Assembly (NCBI RefSeq): GCF_016907335.1
Contig: NZ_JAFBBT010000001.1
Coordinates: forward strand, 1,426,001 to 1,490,000
Origin: Curtobacterium herbarum
GTDB taxonomy: Bacteria > Actinomycetota > Actinomycetes > Actinomycetales > Microbacteriaceae
Direction: 5' to 3'
DNA length: 64,000 nt
Shown here: positions 8,281 to 19,239 of the stretch, one piece after another
Position numbering within the stretch: position 1 is the stretch's first letter
Layout of the letters: each line of letters opens with the position of its first letter
Notes under the pieces: model-generated
Told to the model about the DNA's origin: nothing
The model's database searches: none
What the model saw: the letters and a program-made list of their open reading frames with translations, nothing else
Position numbers and translations under genes: made by a program

Positions 8281-10770
8281 CTACTCGGCCAGGCGGAGCC
8301 AGACGGCGCCCAGCGGGGGGACGACGAGGTTCGCGGAAGCGGGCCGGCCGGCCCAGGGGACGTCCTCGGCCTCGACCGAGCCGAGGTTGCCGACACCGGA
8401 GCCGCCGTAGGCCGACGCGTCGGTGTTGAGCACCTCGTTCCAGGTGCCCGCCGTGGGCAGCCCGAAGCGGTGCTCGACCGGGACGCCGGAGAAGTTGACG
8501 AAGACCGCCAGCTTCTCGTCGCCCGCCTTGCGGAGGAACCCGAGCGTGGCATGAGGTGCGTCGCCGCTCTCCAGCCACTCGAAGCCCTCGGCGCTGGAGT
8601 CGAACGTCCAGAGCGCCGGGTTCTCCTTGTAGACGCGGTTCAGCTCCGCGACCAGGTCCTGCACCCCGCGGTGGCCCGGGTCGTCGAGCAGCCACCAGTC
8701 GAGACCGTTCGCCTCGCTCCACTCGGAGGGCTGCGCGAACTCCTGGCCCATGAAGAGCAGCTGCTTGCCGGGGTGCGCCCACATGAAGGCCAGGTACGCG
8801 CGGACGTTGGCGAGCTTCTGCCACTCGTCGCCGGGCATCTTGCCGTAGAGCGAGCCCTTGCCGTGCACGACCTCGTCGTGGCTGATCGGCAGCGTGAACT
8901 GCTCGCTGAACGCGTAGACGAACGAGAACGTGATCTCGTCGTGGTGGTACGACCGGTGGGCGGGGTCGCGCTCGACGTACTGCAGCGTGTCGTGCATCCA
9001 GCCCATGTTCCACTTCTGGCCGAACCCGAGGCCTCCCGCGCTCGTCGGCTGCGTGACGCCGGGCCACGAGGTCGACTCCTCGGCGATCATCACGATGCCG
9101 GGGTAGCGCTTGTAGGCGGTGGCGTTCGTCTCCTGCAGGAGCGAGATCGCCTCGAGGTTCTCGCGGCCGCCGTGGACGTTCGGCAGCCACTCGGTGCGGG
9201 AGTAGTCGAGGTACAGCATCGAGGCCACGGCGTCGACCCGCAGGCCGTCGATGTGGAACTCCTCGAGCCAGTACAGCGCGTTGGCGACGAGGAAGTTGCG
9301 CACCTGCGGCTGCCCGAAGTCGAACACGTAGGTGCCCCAGTCGAGCTGCTCGCCGCGGCGGGGGTCCGGGTGCTCGAACAGTGCGTAGCCGTCGAACTTC
9401 GCCAGCGCCCACTCGTCCTTCGGGAAGTGCCCGGGGACCCAGTCCATGATCACGCCGATGCCGGCCGAGTGCAGCCGGTCGATGAGGTACCGCAGGTCGT
9501 CGGGGGAGCCGAACCGGGCGGTCGGCGAGTAGTACCCGGTGACCTGGTAGCCCCACGAGCCGCCGAACGGGTGCTCGGCGAGCGGCAGGAACTGCACGTG
9601 GGTGAAGCCGGTGTACTGCACGTGCCCGATGAGGTCGTCCGCCACCTCGCGGTAGCTGAGACCCGGACGCCACGAACCGAGGTGCACCTCGTAGACGCTC
9701 ATCGGCGCGTCGTGGGTGGTCGCGGTGGCGCGCTCGGCCATCCAGCGGGCGTCGCCCTCGGACCAGGTGTGGTGCGCGCTCGTGATCACGGACGCGGTGA
9801 GCGGCGGGACCTCGGTGCGGCGGGCGAACGGGTCGGCCCGCTCCACCCAGCCGCTGTCGGTGAGGATCTGGAACTTGTACCGCTGGCCCTCGAGGGCGCC
9901 CGGCCAGAACAGCTCCCACACGCCGAGGTCGTCGAGACGACGCATCGCGGTGGTGCGGCCCTCCCAGCCCTCGAAGTCACCGATCACGCGGACGGCGGTG
10001 GCTCGCGGCGCCCACACGGCGAACGCCACACCGTCGACGCCGTCGACCGTCTGCACGTGCGCACCGAGGTGGTGCCAGAGCTGCTCGTCGCGGCCCTCAC
10101 CGAACAGGTGCAGGTCGAGTTCGCCGAGCGTCGGCGGGAACCGGTACGCGTCGTCGGTGGTCCAGGTCTCGTCGTCCTCGTAGTCGGCCTCGACGCGGTA
10201 CCGGCCGAGTTCGCCGCGGGTCGCGCCGGCCCAGACGCCCTCGCCCTCGTGACGGAGTTCGACGTCGTCGCCGTCGGGGCGGACGATGCGGACCGCGGTC
10301 GCCAAGTGGCGGACCACGCGGACGCTGGTGCCGCCGTCGACGGGGTGCGGGCCGAGCACGTCGTGCGGCTGGGACCAGCGGCCCTCCGCGACCTGCTGGC
10401 GGATCCACTCGTCGACGGGGCCGGGGGCCGGCTCCGTGGCGGCGACGGTCGTGCTGTCGGACGTGGACGGGGCGGGCGTGCCGTCCGTCCGGGAGGCGCT
10501 GGTCGCCTCCGTCCCGACCGGCGTCTCCGACGTCCGGCCGCCGGCGAGCGTGGCCGACTCCGGCACGTCGCGGGACGGGGACTCGGGCGCGGCCGCGGGC
10601 GCGCCGGGGAGGTCCTCACCGGGAGCCGAGGTGTTCGGTTCGGTGCGGACCACCTGGCGCGGGATCGCGGGGGGCGGCGGCGGGACCGGCGGCAGACCGG
10701 GTCCACGCGGCGGCTGCTGCGCACCCTGCTGGGGTGCGCGGTGCTGCCCGGGGTTGGTGGGATCGGTCAT
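8281..10770 (-). CDS. glgB: 1,4-alpha-glucan branching enzyme (GlgB)
   Basis: Transfers alpha-1,4 glucan segments to make alpha-1,6 branches in glycogen-like polymers. The protein has 829 residues, longer than usual because of a Pro/Ala/Thr-rich N-terminal extension of about 115 residues. N-terminal beta-sandwich domains follow ([19 protein letters not shown]), then the GH13 barrel. The nucleophile Asp is in [12 protein letters not shown], the acid/base Glu in MIAEEST, and the transition-state Asp in [12 protein letters not shown]. The C-terminal all-beta domain is present. The ATG at 10770 overlaps the glgE stop as ATGA, so glgE and glgB are coupled, as expected in the GlgE pathway where GlgB branches the maltosyl-extended chains. 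Confidence 0.95.
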   Translation of the reverse strand: MTDPTNPGQHRAPQQGAQQPPRGPGLPPVPPPPPAIPRQVVRTEPNTSAPGEDLPGAPAAAPESPSRDVPESATLAGGRTSETPVGTEATSASRTDGTPAPSTSDSTTVAATEPAPGPVDEWIRQQVAEGRWSQPHDVLGPHPVDGGTSVRVVRHLATAVRIVRPDGDDVELRHEGEGVWAGATRGELGRYRVEADYEDDETWTTDDAYRFPPTLGELDLHLFGEGRDEQLWHHLGAHVQTVDGVDGVAFAVWAPRATAVRVIGDFEGWEGRTTAMRRLDDLGVWELFWPGALEGQRYKFQILTDSGWVERADPFARRTEVPPLTASVITSAHHTWSEGDARWMAERATATTHDAPMSVYEVHLGSWRPGLSYREVADDLIGHVQYTGFTHVQFLPLAEHPFGGSWGYQVTGYYSPTARFGSPDDLRYLIDRLHSAGIGVIMDWVPGHFPKDEWALAKFDGYALFEHPDPRRGEQLDWGTYVFDFGQPQVRNFLVANALYWLEEFHIDGLRVDAVASMLYLDYSRTEWLPNVHGGRENLEAISLLQETNATAYKRYPGIVMIAEESTSWPGVTQPTSAGGLGFGQKWNMGWMHDTLQYVERDPAHRSYHHDEITFSFVYAFSEQFTLPISHDEVVHGKGSLYGKMPGDEWQKLANVRAYLAFMWAHPGKQLLFMGQEFAQPSEWSEANGLDWWLLDDPGHRGVQDLVAELNRVYKENPALWTFDSSAEGFEWLESGDAPHATLGFLRKAGDEKLAVFVNFSGVPVEHRFGLPTAGTWNEVLNTDASAYGGSGVGNLGSVEAEDVPWAGRPASANLVVPPLGAVWLRLAE

Positions 10771-12824
10771 CGGTGCGGTCCTTCCACGACGAGCAGGTGC
10801 ACGGGCTCCTGGAAGGCATCCAGGCGCACGTAGTTCGAGGAGCCCCAGGTCCAGCGGGCACCGGTCACGACGTCGCGGACGTCGAACTCGGTGCCGGGCT
10901 CGAGCCCGAGGGCGGCGAGGTCGAGGTGCACGGTGGTCTCACGAGCCGAGTGCGGGTCGACGTTCGCGACGACGATCACCGTGTCGTCCCGACCGGACCG
11001 GGTGAACCGGCCGGGCAGGTGCTTCGAGTACACGACGACGGCGTCGTCCTCGGCGCTGTGCACGGTGGTGTTCCGCAGCTGCCGGAGGGCGGGGTGCGCC
11101 GAGCGGAGGCGGTTCAGCATCGTCACGTACGGGGCGAGGCTCGCGCCCTCCGCCTCGGCGAGCGCGAAGTCCCGCGGCTTGTACTCGTACTTCTCGTTGT
11201 CGATGTTCTCCTCGGAGCCCGGGCGGGCGACGTCCTCGAAGAGCTCGTAGCCGGAGTACATGCCCCACGTCGGGGCGCCGGTCGCGGCGAGGGCTGCGCG
11301 CACCTTGTAGCCGGCGCGGCCGCCGTACTGCAGGAACTCGGTGAGGATGTCCGGCGTGTTCACGAAGAGGTTCGGGCGCAGGTAGGCGCTCGTCTCGTGG
11401 GAGAGCTCGTCGAAGTACGTCTCGATCTCCTCCTTCGTGTTCCGCCAGGTGAAGTACGAGTACGACTGCTGGAACCCGGTCTCGGCCAGGGCGCGCATCA
11501 TCGCCGGGCGGGTGAACGCCTCGGCCAGGAACACGACGTCGGGGTGCTCGTCGCGGACCTCGCGGATCACGCGCTCCCAGAACCACAGCGGCTTGGTGTG
11601 CGGGTTGTCGACGCGGAACACCTTGACGCCGAACGCGATCCAGTGGCGCAGGACCCGGAGCACCTCGGCGACCAGGCCCTCGGGGTCGGTGTCGAACTGG
11701 ATCGGGTAGATGTCCTGGTAGCGCTTCGGGGGGTTCTCGGCGGTGGCGATGGAGCCGTCGGCGCGGACCGTGAACCACTCCGGGTGCTCGGTGACCCAGG
11801 GGTGGTCGGGGGAACACTGCAGCGCGAAGTCGAGGGCGACCTCCATGCCGGTGTTCTTCGCCGTCTCGACGAAGGCGCGGAAGTCGTCCTCGGTGCCGAG
11901 GTCCGGGTGGATGGCGTCGTGGCCACCCTCCGGGCCGCCGATCGCCCAGGGGCTGCCGGGGTCGTTCGGGCCGGCCTCGAGCGTGTTGTTCGGGCCCTTG
12001 CGTGCGGTGCGGCCGATCGGGTGGATCGGGGGCAGGTAGACGATCTCGAAGCCCATCCGGGCGACGGCGGGCAGCCGGCGGGCCGCGGTGCGGAAGTCGC
12101 CGCTCTTCCACGAGCCGTCCGGGTTGCGCTTGGCGCCCTCGCTGCGGGGGAAGAACTCGTACCAGGCGCCGACGCCGGCGCGGGTGCGCTCGACGTCGAG
12201 CAGCTGCAGGGCGGATGCCGTGCGCAGCGAGTCGATCGGCGTCTCGTCGATCTCGGCGACGACACGGGGGTCGTCCACCGCGGCGAGGCGCTCGGCCGGG
12301 TCGAGGTCGGTGTCCCGCAGCCGTGTCGCGGCACGGACAGCCACGGCGGAGCCCTGGCGCTCGAGCAGTGCTGCACCGTCGAGCAGGGTCGACTCGGTGT
12401 CGACACCGGCGGCGATCTTCAGTCGTGCGCCGTGCACCCAGGTGGCCCAGTCGTCGGAGTAGGCCTCGACGTGCCACTCCCAGACGCCGGTGCCCTCGAC
12501 CTGCACGGTCGCCTCGTACCGGTCGGTGCCGGCGGCGACGAGGGTGAGCGGGACGCGGAGGGTGCGCTCGTCGGCCTGCAGTGCCGCCGGGGCGGGGGTC
12601 TGCTGGGCGACGGCCTGGGTCGTCTCGGGCTGCTGGCCCGCGGGGCGGACGAGGACGAGGTCCGCGCCGATGATGCCGTGCCCCTCCCGGAAGACGGTCG
12701 CACCGAACGTGATCACCTCCCCGTCGAAGCCCTTGCCCGGGAAGCCGTTCGGCGTCGTCGGGGCGAGTTCGGTGATCGGGATGCGCCCGATCTTCGGACG
12801 CCGGGGTCGGTCTACGGAGGCCAC
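10767..12824 (-). CDS. glgE: Alpha-1,4-glucan:maltose-1-phosphate maltosyltransferase (GlgE)
   Basis: Extends alpha-1,4-glucan using maltose-1-phosphate, releasing phosphate (GH13_3). The protein has 685 residues. Family motifs: [26 protein letters not shown] with the nucleophile Asp, FLAEAFTRP with the general acid Glu, and a conserved substrate loop near [17 protein letters not shown]. Start choice: a GTG at 12824 lies 7 nt after TAGCGT (minus strand), predicting a leaderless mRNA, and gives the usual N-terminus [17 protein letters not shown]. Upstream frame extension is Thr/Ser/Arg-rich and unlike the family. glgB follows with an ATGA overlap. TreS/Pep2 or GlgC/GlgM, which supply maltose-1-phosphate, are not in the window. 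Confidence 0.95.
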   Translation of the reverse strand: MASVDRPRRPKIGRIPITELAPTTPNGFPGKGFDGEVITFGATVFREGHGIIGADLVLVRPAGQQPETTQAVAQQTPAPAALQADERTLRVPLTLVAAGTDRYEATVQVEGTGVWEWHVEAYSDDWATWVHGARLKIAAGVDTESTLLDGAALLERQGSAVAVRAATRLRDTDLDPAERLAAVDDPRVVAEIDETPIDSLRTASALQLLDVERTRAGVGAWYEFFPRSEGAKRNPDGSWKSGDFRTAARRLPAVARMGFEIVYLPPIHPIGRTARKGPNNTLEAGPNDPGSPWAIGGPEGGHDAIHPDLGTEDDFRAFVETAKNTGMEVALDFALQCSPDHPWVTEHPEWFTVRADGSIATAENPPKRYQDIYPIQFDTDPEGLVAEVLRVLRHWIAFGVKVFRVDNPHTKPLWFWERVIREVRDEHPDVVFLAEAFTRPAMMRALAETGFQQSYSYFTWRNTKEEIETYFDELSHETSAYLRPNLFVNTPDILTEFLQYGGRAGYKVRAALAATGAPTWGMYSGYELFEDVARPGSEENIDNEKYEYKPRDFALAEAEGASLAPYVTMLNRLRSAHPALRQLRNTTVHSAEDDAVVVYSKHLPGRFTRSGRDDTVIVVANVDPHSARETTVHLDLAALGLEPGTEFDVRDVVTGARWTWGSSNYVRLDAFQEPVHLLVVEGPHR

Positions 12825-12831
12825 GGAGCAG

Positions 12832-12837
12832 ACGCTA
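12832..12837 (-). promoter_or_regulatory. -10 element of glgE (TAGCGT), leaderless
   Basis: TAGCGT on the minus strand ends 7 nt before the GTG at 12824, placing transcription start at or next to the start codon. Confidence 0.6.
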
Positions 12838-12909
12838 CCCGGCTGGGCCGTCCGTGTTCCCCGGGAAGCGTGTCGCGCCTCCCGGCCGGTGTGTCGCGTC
12901 GGCGACCGG

Positions 12910-14961
12910 TCAGATGACGTCGAAGACGTGGATGCCGGGGCCGTAGGCGCTGAACACGGTGCCCGCGGGGCGGTGCCGGTCGTGGTCACGGTGCTTCTCG
13001 CTCGACCACGCCAGCCGGTAGGCGAAGACGTCCTCGCGGGTCGGCAGCGTCAGGTCACGGGTCCGCCCGCTGCCGTGCACGACGACCAGCACGCGGTCGT
13101 ACGGCTCGTGCTCGGGCGTCGACTCGACGAAGTACTGCAGGGCGCGGTGGATCGGCTGGTCCCAGCCCTCGGCGGTCATCGGCTGACCGTCCGGGCCGTA
13201 CCAGGTCATCCGCGACGCGGACGGGGTCGTCTGGCCGGCGACCCCGAAGCGCGACGGCCGGAGTGCCGGGTGCGCGGCGCGGAGCCGGGTCAGGGCCGCC
13301 ATCGCCTCGGTCATCGACTCGGCGTCCTCGTCGTCCGACCAGTCCACCGGCGTCAGGTCACCGGAGACGACGTAGGCGTTGTTGTTGCCGTGCTGGGTGC
13401 GGCTGCGCTCGTCGCCCGCGGTGATCATCGGCACCCCGGCGGACAGGAGCACCGTCGCCATCAGGTTCCGCATCGAGCGCCCGCGCGCCGCACGCACCCC
13501 ACGGTCGGCCGTGTCGCCCTCGATGCCGTGGTTGAACGAGCGGTTGTCGTTCGACCCGTCGCGGTTGTCCTCGCCGTTCGCCTCGTTGTGCTTCGCGTCG
13601 AAGGACACCAGGTCGTGCAGCGTGAAGCCGTCGTGCGCGGTGACGAAGTTGACGCCGGACAGCGGACCGCGCTCGGGGCCGAACAGGTGACGGGAGCCGG
13701 TGAGCGCTCCGGCGAGCGCCCCGATCCCGGCCTCCGGGGCACCGCGCCGTCGCTCGTCGGCGAGGTCCTCGAGCCAGAACTTCCGCACCGTGTCCCGGAA
13801 CCCGTCGTTCCACTCGAGCGTGCGGGCGCCGAACGACCCGGTGCGCCAGCCGTCCGGACCGATGTCCCACGGCTCGGCGATGACGAGGGTGTCCTGCAGG
13901 TCGGGGTGGTTCCGGATCCGCTCGAGCAGCGGGTGCTCCGGGTCGAACACGTGGTCGGCGTCGCGGGCCAGGGAGGCCATCAGGTCGAACCGGAACCCGT
14001 CGACCTGCACCTCGCGCGCCCAGTACCGCAGGCTGTCGACGACGAGGTCGGCGGTCGCCGTCACCGAGGTGTCGAGCGTGTTGCCGCAGCCCGTCGTGTC
14101 GAAGTAGGTGTCGGTGTCGGACCAGCGGTAGCGGCCGGCGCCGTCGACGCCCCGCAGCGAGGTGGTGGGGCCGCCGATGCCCTCCTCTGCGGTGTGGTTG
14201 TAGACGACGTCGAGGACGACCTGGATCCCGGCCTCGTGCAGCAGCCGGACCATGCCCTTGAACTCGCGGAGCACCCCGTCGGCGCCCGCGGCCCGCGCAC
14301 CGGCGGAGGCGTGCCCGGCGTGCGGTGCGAAGAAGCCGAGCGTGTTGTAGCCCCAGGCGTTCTCGCGCCCGGCCTCCCGCAACCAGCGCTCGGTGTCGAA
14401 CGCCTGCACGGGCAGCAGCTCCAGTGTGGTGACGCCGATGCGCCGCAGGTGCGCGATGGTGCTCTCGTGCGCGACGCCCGCGTACGTGCCGCGGAGCTCC
14501 TCGGGGACGGCCGGGTTGGCGCTCGTCAGGGTCCGGACGTTCGCCTCGTAGACGACGGCCCGGTCCAGGGGGACGACGGGCTTCGTGACGCCGCCCCAGT
14601 CGAAGGTGCCGTCGACCACGACGCTCGTCCAGCGCGGGGCGTCGGCGCCCGCCGGTGTGCCGGGGTCCCCGCCCGCGGGGACGATTCCGCGGGCGTACGG
14701 GTCGAGGAGCGGGCGCGTCGGGTCGAACTCGTGCCGCGGCCCCGACGGTCCGTCGACGAGCAGGTGGTAGGTGTCCCCGACCTGGACGCCGGGCGTGGCG
14801 GCGCTCCACTCGTCGGTCTCACCCTGGCGTGCCAGGGGGAAGGGGCCCCGGCCGTCGACGACCACCGTCACCGCGGTCGCCGAGGCGGACCGCACCGTCA
14901 TCCGGGGGTCGCCGTCGTCGATCCGGAAGCCGGGCGTGGTCTCGGTCGCGGTCTGGTACAC
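12910..14961 (-). CDS. glgX: Glycogen debranching enzyme (GlgX/TreX type)
   Basis: Hydrolyses alpha-1,6 branch links in glycogen or limit dextrins. The protein has 683 residues. An N-terminal CBM48-like domain is followed by a GH13_11 barrel: VVLDVVYNHTAEE, VDGFRFDLMASLARD with the nucleophile Asp, LVIAEPWDIGPDGW with the acid Glu, and NFVTAHDGFTLHDLVSF with the third carboxylate. The C-terminal domain ends in FSAYGPGIHVFDVI. The GTG at 14961 lies 6 nt after TACCCT on the minus strand, a leaderless arrangement. It is separated from glgE by 85 bp and transcribed the same way, so synthesis and breakdown genes sit together. It diverges from the cysteine desulfurase gene. Confidence 0.93.
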   Translation of the reverse strand: MYQTATETTPGFRIDDGDPRMTVRSASATAVTVVVDGRGPFPLARQGETDEWSAATPGVQVGDTYHLLVDGPSGPRHEFDPTRPLLDPYARGIVPAGGDPGTPAGADAPRWTSVVVDGTFDWGGVTKPVVPLDRAVVYEANVRTLTSANPAVPEELRGTYAGVAHESTIAHLRRIGVTTLELLPVQAFDTERWLREAGRENAWGYNTLGFFAPHAGHASAGARAAGADGVLREFKGMVRLLHEAGIQVVLDVVYNHTAEEGIGGPTTSLRGVDGAGRYRWSDTDTYFDTTGCGNTLDTSVTATADLVVDSLRYWAREVQVDGFRFDLMASLARDADHVFDPEHPLLERIRNHPDLQDTLVIAEPWDIGPDGWRTGSFGARTLEWNDGFRDTVRKFWLEDLADERRRGAPEAGIGALAGALTGSRHLFGPERGPLSGVNFVTAHDGFTLHDLVSFDAKHNEANGEDNRDGSNDNRSFNHGIEGDTADRGVRAARGRSMRNLMATVLLSAGVPMITAGDERSRTQHGNNNAYVVSGDLTPVDWSDDEDAESMTEAMAALTRLRAAHPALRPSRFGVAGQTTPSASRMTWYGPDGQPMTAEGWDQPIHRALQYFVESTPEHEPYDRVLVVVHGSGRTRDLTLPTREDVFAYRLAWSSEKHRDHDRHRPAGTVFSAYGPGIHVFDVI

Positions 14962-14967
14962 GAGACC

Positions 14968-14973
14968 AGGGTA
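14968..14973 (-). promoter_or_regulatory. -10 element of glgX (TACCCT), leaderless
   Basis: TACCCT on the minus strand ends 6 nt before the GTG at 14961. The divergent desulfurase promoter starts only 14 bp further on. Confidence 0.55.
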
Positions 14974-14987
14974 CGAGGCCAGCCGGG

Positions 14988-14993
14988 TATCCT
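14988..14993 (+). promoter_or_regulatory. -10 element of the cysteine desulfurase gene (TATCCT)
   Basis: TATCCT lies 26 nt before the GTG at 15020. The short leader contains AAAGGGG as ribosome-binding site, so this gene is not leaderless. Confidence 0.55.
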
Positions 14994-15019
14994 GAAAACG
15001 CTCCAGAAAGGGGTACCCC

Positions 15020-16183
15020 GTGCCCGTCTACCTCGACCACGCCGCGACGACGCCGATCCTGCCCGAAGCGCTCGCCGCATTCACCGACGCGCTGACGACC
15101 GTCGGCAACCCGTCGTCGATCCACAGCGCCGGCCAGCACGCCAAGATGCTGCTCGAGGACGGCCGCGCCCGGGTCGCCGCGTCGCTCGGTGCCGACCCGG
15201 TGGAGGTGGTGTTCACCTCCGGCGGCACCGAGAGCATCAACCTCGCGGTCAAGGGCCTGTTCTGGGCCCGGCAGCGTGACCGCCGGCGTCCGCGCATCGT
15301 GGTGCCGGCGGGGGAGCACCACGCCACCGTCGACACGGTCGACTGGTTGGAGCGGCACGAGGGCGCCGTCGTCGACGTCGTCCCGCTCGACGCGCAGGGT
15401 CGCGTCGACCTCGCCGTCCTGGAGGCCCTGCTCGCCTCCGCCGACGACGTCGCCCTGGTCACGTTCCTGTGGGCGAACAACGAGGTCGGCACCATGCAAC
15501 CCGTCGAGCGGATCGTCGCGCTCGCACACGCCGCCGGGGTCCCGGTGCACAGCGACGCGGTCGCCGCGTACGGCCAGGTCCCGGTGGACTTCGCCGCGTC
15601 CGGCCTCGACGCACTCAGCGTCTCGGCGCACAAGATCGGCGGTCCGGTCGGGGTCGGGGCGCTCGTGCTCGGTCGGCGCGCGGTCGTCGAACCGCTCATC
15701 CACGGTGGGGGACAGCAGCGTCAGGTCCGGAGCGGCACCCAGGACGCCCCGGCCGCCGCGTCCTTCGGGGTCGCCGCGGCCGCACCGCACGCCGACGTCC
15801 GGCACCTGCGGGACCGTCTCGTCGACGGGGTCCGTGCCGCCGTGCCGTCCGCGGTGCTGATGGGCGACCCGGTCGACCGGCTGCCGAACAACGCGCACTT
15901 CACGTTCCCGGGCTGCGAGGGCGACTCGCTGCTGTTCCTGCTCGATGCCGCCGGAGTCGCCGTCTCCACCGGCTCGGCGTGCCAGGCCGGCGTCCCCGAG
16001 GCCTCGCACGTCCTGCTTGCGATGGGGCTCAGCGAGGACGACGCCCGCGGTGCGCTCCGGATCACCCTGGGGCACACCTCGACCGAGCAGGACGTCGACG
16101 CCTTCCTGGCCGCGCTGCCCGTCGCCGTCGACCGTGCCGGAGCCGCGGGCATGGCACGGCGGGAGCCCGCGCTCGGGCGGTGA
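15020..16183 (+). CDS. Cysteine desulfurase (IscS/NifS family)
   Basis: PLP enzyme of 387 residues that takes sulfur from cysteine for Fe-S clusters or thiolated tRNA. It starts with the family hallmark YLDHAATTP. The PLP Lys is K205 in VSAHKIGGP. The persulfide-forming Cys is C321 in [17 protein letters not shown], on a short active-site loop. GSRTG-like RSGTQD and HATVD are also in place. GTG 15020 has AAAGGGG 6-7 nt upstream. In most actinobacteria this gene type is followed by mnmA (tRNA 2-thiouridylase); here prfB follows instead, so its sulfur acceptor is not evident from context. Confidence 0.93.
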   Translation: MPVYLDHAATTPILPEALAAFTDALTTVGNPSSIHSAGQHAKMLLEDGRARVAASLGADPVEVVFTSGGTESINLAVKGLFWARQRDRRRPRIVVPAGEHHATVDTVDWLERHEGAVVDVVPLDAQGRVDLAVLEALLASADDVALVTFLWANNEVGTMQPVERIVALAHAAGVPVHSDAVAAYGQVPVDFAASGLDALSVSAHKIGGPVGVGALVLGRRAVVEPLIHGGGQQRQVRSGTQDAPAAASFGVAAAAPHADVRHLRDRLVDGVRAAVPSAVLMGDPVDRLPNNAHFTFPGCEGDSLLFLLDAAGVAVSTGSACQAGVPEASHVLLAMGLSEDDARGALRITLGHTSTEQDVDAFLAALPVAVDRAGAAGMARREPALGR

Positions 16184-16200
16184 CCCCGACGCCCGGCCGG

Positions 16201-16206
16201 TAGGAT
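16201..16206 (+). promoter_or_regulatory. -10 element of prfB (TAGGAT), leaderless
   Basis: TAGGAT ends 8 nt before the ATG at 16215 and 17 nt after the desulfurase stop, giving prfB its own, essentially leaderless, promoter. Confidence 0.55.
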
Positions 16207-16214
16207 CGGGGACC

Positions 16215-17324
16215 ATGGTCGAACTGGACATCAGCGAGCAGGTCAACGCCCTCCGAGTGACCTTCGGGAACATCCGCTCCGTGGTCGACGTCGACCGCCT
16301 CGAGCGTGAGATCGCCGAACTCAGCGAACAGGCCGGTGCGCCCGACCTGTGGGAGGACACCGACCACGCGCAGCAGGTCACCAGCGCGCTCTCGCACCGC
16401 CAGGCCCAGCTGAAGAAGCTGACCGCGACCGAGCAGCGCCTCGACGACCTCGAGGTCCTGGTCGAGATGGCGAACGAGGCCGAGGACCAGGAGTCCGCCG
16501 ACGAAGCGGCCGAGGAACTCAAGGCGATCACGAAGACCATGGGCGAGCTCGAGGTGCAGACGCTCCTCGACGGCGAGTACGACGACCGTCCGGCCGTCAT
16601 CACGATCCGTGCCGGTGCCGGGGGCGTCGACGCCGCCGACTTCGCCGAGATGCTCATGCGGATGTACCTGCGCTACGCGGAGCAGCACGACCAGAAGGTC
16701 ACCGTGATGGACACCTCCTACGCGGAGGAAGCGGGCATCAAGTCCGCGACGTTCGAGGTCGACGGCCCGCACGCCTTCGGCACGCTGTCGGTCGAGGCCG
16801 GCACGCACCGCCTGGTCCGGATGTCGCCGTTCGGGGCCGCGGGCAAGCGCCAGACGTCCTTCGCCGCGGTCGAGGTCATCCCGCTGATGCCGGAGACCGC
16901 GGTCATCGACATCCCCGAGAACGACATCCGCGTCGACGTCTTCCGCTCGTCCGGCCCCGGCGGGCAGTCCGTCAACACGACCGACTCCGCCGTCCGCCTG
17001 ACCCACCTGCCGACCGGCACCGTCGTGTCGATGCAGAACGAGAAGTCGCAGATCCAGAACCGTGCCGCCGCGATGCGCGTGCTGCAGTCGCGCCTCCTGC
17101 TCCTGAAGAAGGAAGAGGAGAACGCGAAGAAGAAGGAACTGGCCGGCACCATCACGGCCAGCTGGGGTGACCAGATCCGCAACTACGTGCTCGCGCCGTA
17201 CCAGATGGTCAAGGACCTGCGCACGGAGTACGAGGTCAACAACCCGACGGCGGTCTTCGACGGCGACCTGGACGGCTTCATCAACGCCGGCATCCGCTGG
17301 CGCAAGCGTCCCGACGAGGACTGA
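16215..17324 (+). CDS. prfB: Peptide chain release factor 2
   Basis: Terminates translation at UGA and UAA. The protein has 369 residues. The codon-recognition tripeptide S204-P205-F206 identifies RF2 rather than RF1. The peptidyl-tRNA hydrolysis motif G249-G250-Q251 is in [16 protein letters not shown]. The coding frame is continuous, so the autoregulatory +1 frameshift of E. coli prfB is absent, as is known for many actinobacteria. The ATG at 16215 follows a TAGGAT -10 by 8 nt. The order prfB-ftsE-ftsX-smpB-ssrA is a conserved actinobacterial block. Confidence 0.97.
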   Translation: MVELDISEQVNALRVTFGNIRSVVDVDRLEREIAELSEQAGAPDLWEDTDHAQQVTSALSHRQAQLKKLTATEQRLDDLEVLVEMANEAEDQESADEAAEELKAITKTMGELEVQTLLDGEYDDRPAVITIRAGAGGVDAADFAEMLMRMYLRYAEQHDQKVTVMDTSYAEEAGIKSATFEVDGPHAFGTLSVEAGTHRLVRMSPFGAAGKRQTSFAAVEVIPLMPETAVIDIPENDIRVDVFRSSGPGGQSVNTTDSAVRLTHLPTGTVVSMQNEKSQIQNRAAAMRVLQSRLLLLKKEEENAKKKELAGTITASWGDQIRNYVLAPYQMVKDLRTEYEVNNPTAVFDGDLDGFINAGIRWRKRPDED

Positions 17325-17404
17325 GCGCCCGAACCGGGGCAGATCTGTGTGACCCCACCGGTTCCTGAGCCGCGCGCCTGGAGCAGGATCACCGGTTCCC
17401 GACC

Positions 17405-17410
17405 TACCCT
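17405..17410 (+). promoter_or_regulatory. -10 element of ftsEX (TACCCT), near-leaderless
   Basis: TACCCT ends 9 nt before the ftsE ATG. Two direct copies of ACCGGTTCC lie just upstream, at 17357-17365 and 17391-17399. Confidence 0.5.
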
Positions 17411-17419
17411 GATCCGGTC

Positions 17420-18175
17420 ATGATCAAATTCGACCAGGTCACCAAGGTGTACTCGGGCAACCCGAGTCCCGCTCTCGACAACGTCACCCTCGAGATCCTC
17501 AAGGGTGAGTTCGTCTTCCTCGTCGGTGCGTCCGGCTCCGGGAAGTCGAGCTTCCTCCGGCTCGTCCTCAAGGAGGAGAAGCCCTCCCGCGGGCAGATCC
17601 ACGTCCTCGGACAGCGCCTCGGCGCGCTCTCGTCCCGCAAGGTCCCGTACTTCCGCCGCAACCTCGGCGTCGTCTTCCAGGACTTCCGACTGCTGCCGAA
17701 CAAGAACGTCTTCGACAACGTCGCGTTCTCGCTGCAGGTGATCGGCAAGAGCAAGGGCTTCATCAGCGAGTCCGTCACCGACGTGCTGAAGCTCGTCGGG
17801 CTCTCCGGCAAGGCGACCCGCATGCCGCACGAGCTCTCCGGTGGCGAGCAGCAGCGCGTGGCGATCGCCCGCGCGGTCGTGAACAAGCCCGCGGTCCTGC
17901 TGGCCGACGAACCGACCGGCAACCTCGACCCGACGACCTCGGCGGGCATCATGGCGCTGCTCGAACGCATCAACCAAGGAGGCACGACGATCCTGATGGC
18001 GACGCACGACGCGAGCATCGTGAACCAGATGCAGCGCCGGGTCATCGAGCTCTCCGGCGGCCGCGTCCTCCGCGACGAGCAGGCCGGCGGCTACCAGACC
18101 CAGGCCCTGCCCATCCAGCGCGGTGGCGTGTCCAACACCACCGGCATCCAGACCATCCCGGGACTCATCCGATGA
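17420..18175 (+). CDS. ftsE: Cell division ATP-binding protein FtsE
   Basis: ABC-type ATPase that with FtsX transmits division-site signals to peptidoglycan hydrolases across the membrane. The protein has 251 residues. Walker A is GASGSGKS at 36-43, the Q-loop is FQDFRLLP at 86-93, the signature is LSGGEQQR at 139-146, and Walker B is VLLADEP at 159-165, followed by the H-loop ATHD. A C-terminal tail of about 25 residues after the ATPase core is longer than in E. coli FtsE. Its stop overlaps the ftsX start (ATGA at 18172-18175). Confidence 0.97.
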   Translation: MIKFDQVTKVYSGNPSPALDNVTLEILKGEFVFLVGASGSGKSSFLRLVLKEEKPSRGQIHVLGQRLGALSSRKVPYFRRNLGVVFQDFRLLPNKNVFDNVAFSLQVIGKSKGFISESVTDVLKLVGLSGKATRMPHELSGGEQQRVAIARAVVNKPAVLLADEPTGNLDPTTSAGIMALLERINQGGTTILMATHDASIVNQMQRRVIELSGGRVLRDEQAGGYQTQALPIQRGGVSNTTGIQTIPGLIR

Positions 18176-19086
18176 GGCTCGGACTCGTCATGGCCGAGGT
18201 CGGTTCCGGCCTCCGGCGCAACGCGTCGATGGTCGTGTCCGTCGTGCTGGTGACCTTCATCTCGCTGACCTTCGTCGGCACCGCGATCCTGCTCCAGATG
18301 CAGATCAACCAGATGAAGGGGTACTGGTACGACCGGGCCCAGGTCGCCGTCTACCTCTGCACCGACACCGACACCACGGGCAACTGCACCGGGGCGAAGG
18401 CGACCGACGACCAGCGCGCCCAGATCAAGCAGCAGCTCGAGTCGTCCACGCTGAAGCCCTACATCGAGAAGGCGTACTTCGAGGACCAGCAGGACGCGTA
18501 CACCCGGTTCAAGCAGCAGTTCAAGGACTCGCCCGCGACCGAGTTCGTGAAGCCCGAGTACCTCAACGAGACCTTCTGGGTGAACCTGAAGAACCCCTCG
18601 CAGGCCGACGTCCTGGTCGAGAGCCTGTCGAAGGTCGCCGGCGTGCAGAGCGTCGTCGACCAGCGCGGGTACCTGCAACCGATCTTCAACCTGCTCAACG
18701 CCTCGTCCTACACGGCGATCGGCATCGCGGGGCTGATGCTCGTCGCGGCCGTGCTGCTCATCGCCACCACGATCCGGTTGTCGGCGTTCTCGAGACGACG
18801 GGAGCTCGGCATCATGCGGTTGGTGGGCGCCTCGAACCGGTTCATCCAGACGCCGTTCGTGCTCGAGGGGGTGATCGCCGCCGCGGTGGGAGCCGTCCTC
18901 GCGGGCGGTGCGATCACGGCCGTGGTCTGGTTCTTCGTCCGCAACTACCTGACGAAGCGGTTCACCGGCACCGCGTTCATCGGCATGGACGATGCGGCGA
19001 TCGTCGTCCCGGCGGTCATCGTCATCGGTGTCGTCTTGGCGGCCGTGTCGGCCTCCATCGCGATCCGGCGGTACCTGAAGGTCTGA
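18172..19086 (+). CDS. ftsX: Cell division protein FtsX
   Basis: Permease-like partner of FtsE, 304 residues. One membrane segment near 17-40 is followed by an extracytoplasmic domain of about 135 residues that in actinobacteria contacts peptidoglycan hydrolases (RipC in mycobacteria). Three C-terminal segments follow (about 181-203, 227-252 and 273-295), with the conserved [20 protein letters not shown] between the second and third. The start codon overlaps the ftsE stop, so the pair is translationally coupled. A strong inverted repeat follows the gene. Confidence 0.96.
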   Translation: MRLGLVMAEVGSGLRRNASMVVSVVLVTFISLTFVGTAILLQMQINQMKGYWYDRAQVAVYLCTDTDTTGNCTGAKATDDQRAQIKQQLESSTLKPYIEKAYFEDQQDAYTRFKQQFKDSPATEFVKPEYLNETFWVNLKNPSQADVLVESLSKVAGVQSVVDQRGYLQPIFNLLNASSYTAIGIAGLMLVAAVLLIATTIRLSAFSRRRELGIMRLVGASNRFIQTPFVLEGVIAAAVGAVLAGGAITAVVWFFVRNYLTKRFTGTAFIGMDDAAIVVPAVIVIGVVLAAVSASIAIRRYLKV

Positions 19087-19120
19087 GCCCGACCGCAGGT
19101 CGCGGCGCAGGTCGTCCCGT

Positions 19121-19179
19121 CCGCCAGGCCCGCACACCGAGAACGGGAGATGTCCCGGGAAGGTGTGCGGGCCTGGCGG
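19121..19179 (+). terminator. Hairpin after ftsX
   Basis: CCGCCAGGCCCGCACACC at 19121-19138 pairs with its exact complement at 19162-19179 across a 23-nt loop that itself can fold (CGGGA/TCCCG). It separates ftsEX from the smpB promoter. There is no T-tract. Confidence 0.65.
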
Positions 19180-19186
19180 CGTTCGA

Positions 19187-19192
19187 TATGCT
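19187..19192 (+). promoter_or_regulatory. -10 element of smpB (TATGCT)
   Basis: TATGCT lies 47 nt before the smpB ATG, leaving a leader of roughly 40 nt that carries the ribosome-binding site AAGAGGAG. Confidence 0.5.
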
Positions 19193-19239
19193 GGGCGGCT
19201 CGCGCAGGCGAGCACACACCGAACGAAGAGGAGCCGGTC

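Noticed and set aside
16215..16320. Possible programmed frameshift early in prfB
   Set aside because: The frame is continuous from ATG 16215 with no in-frame TGA near codon 26.
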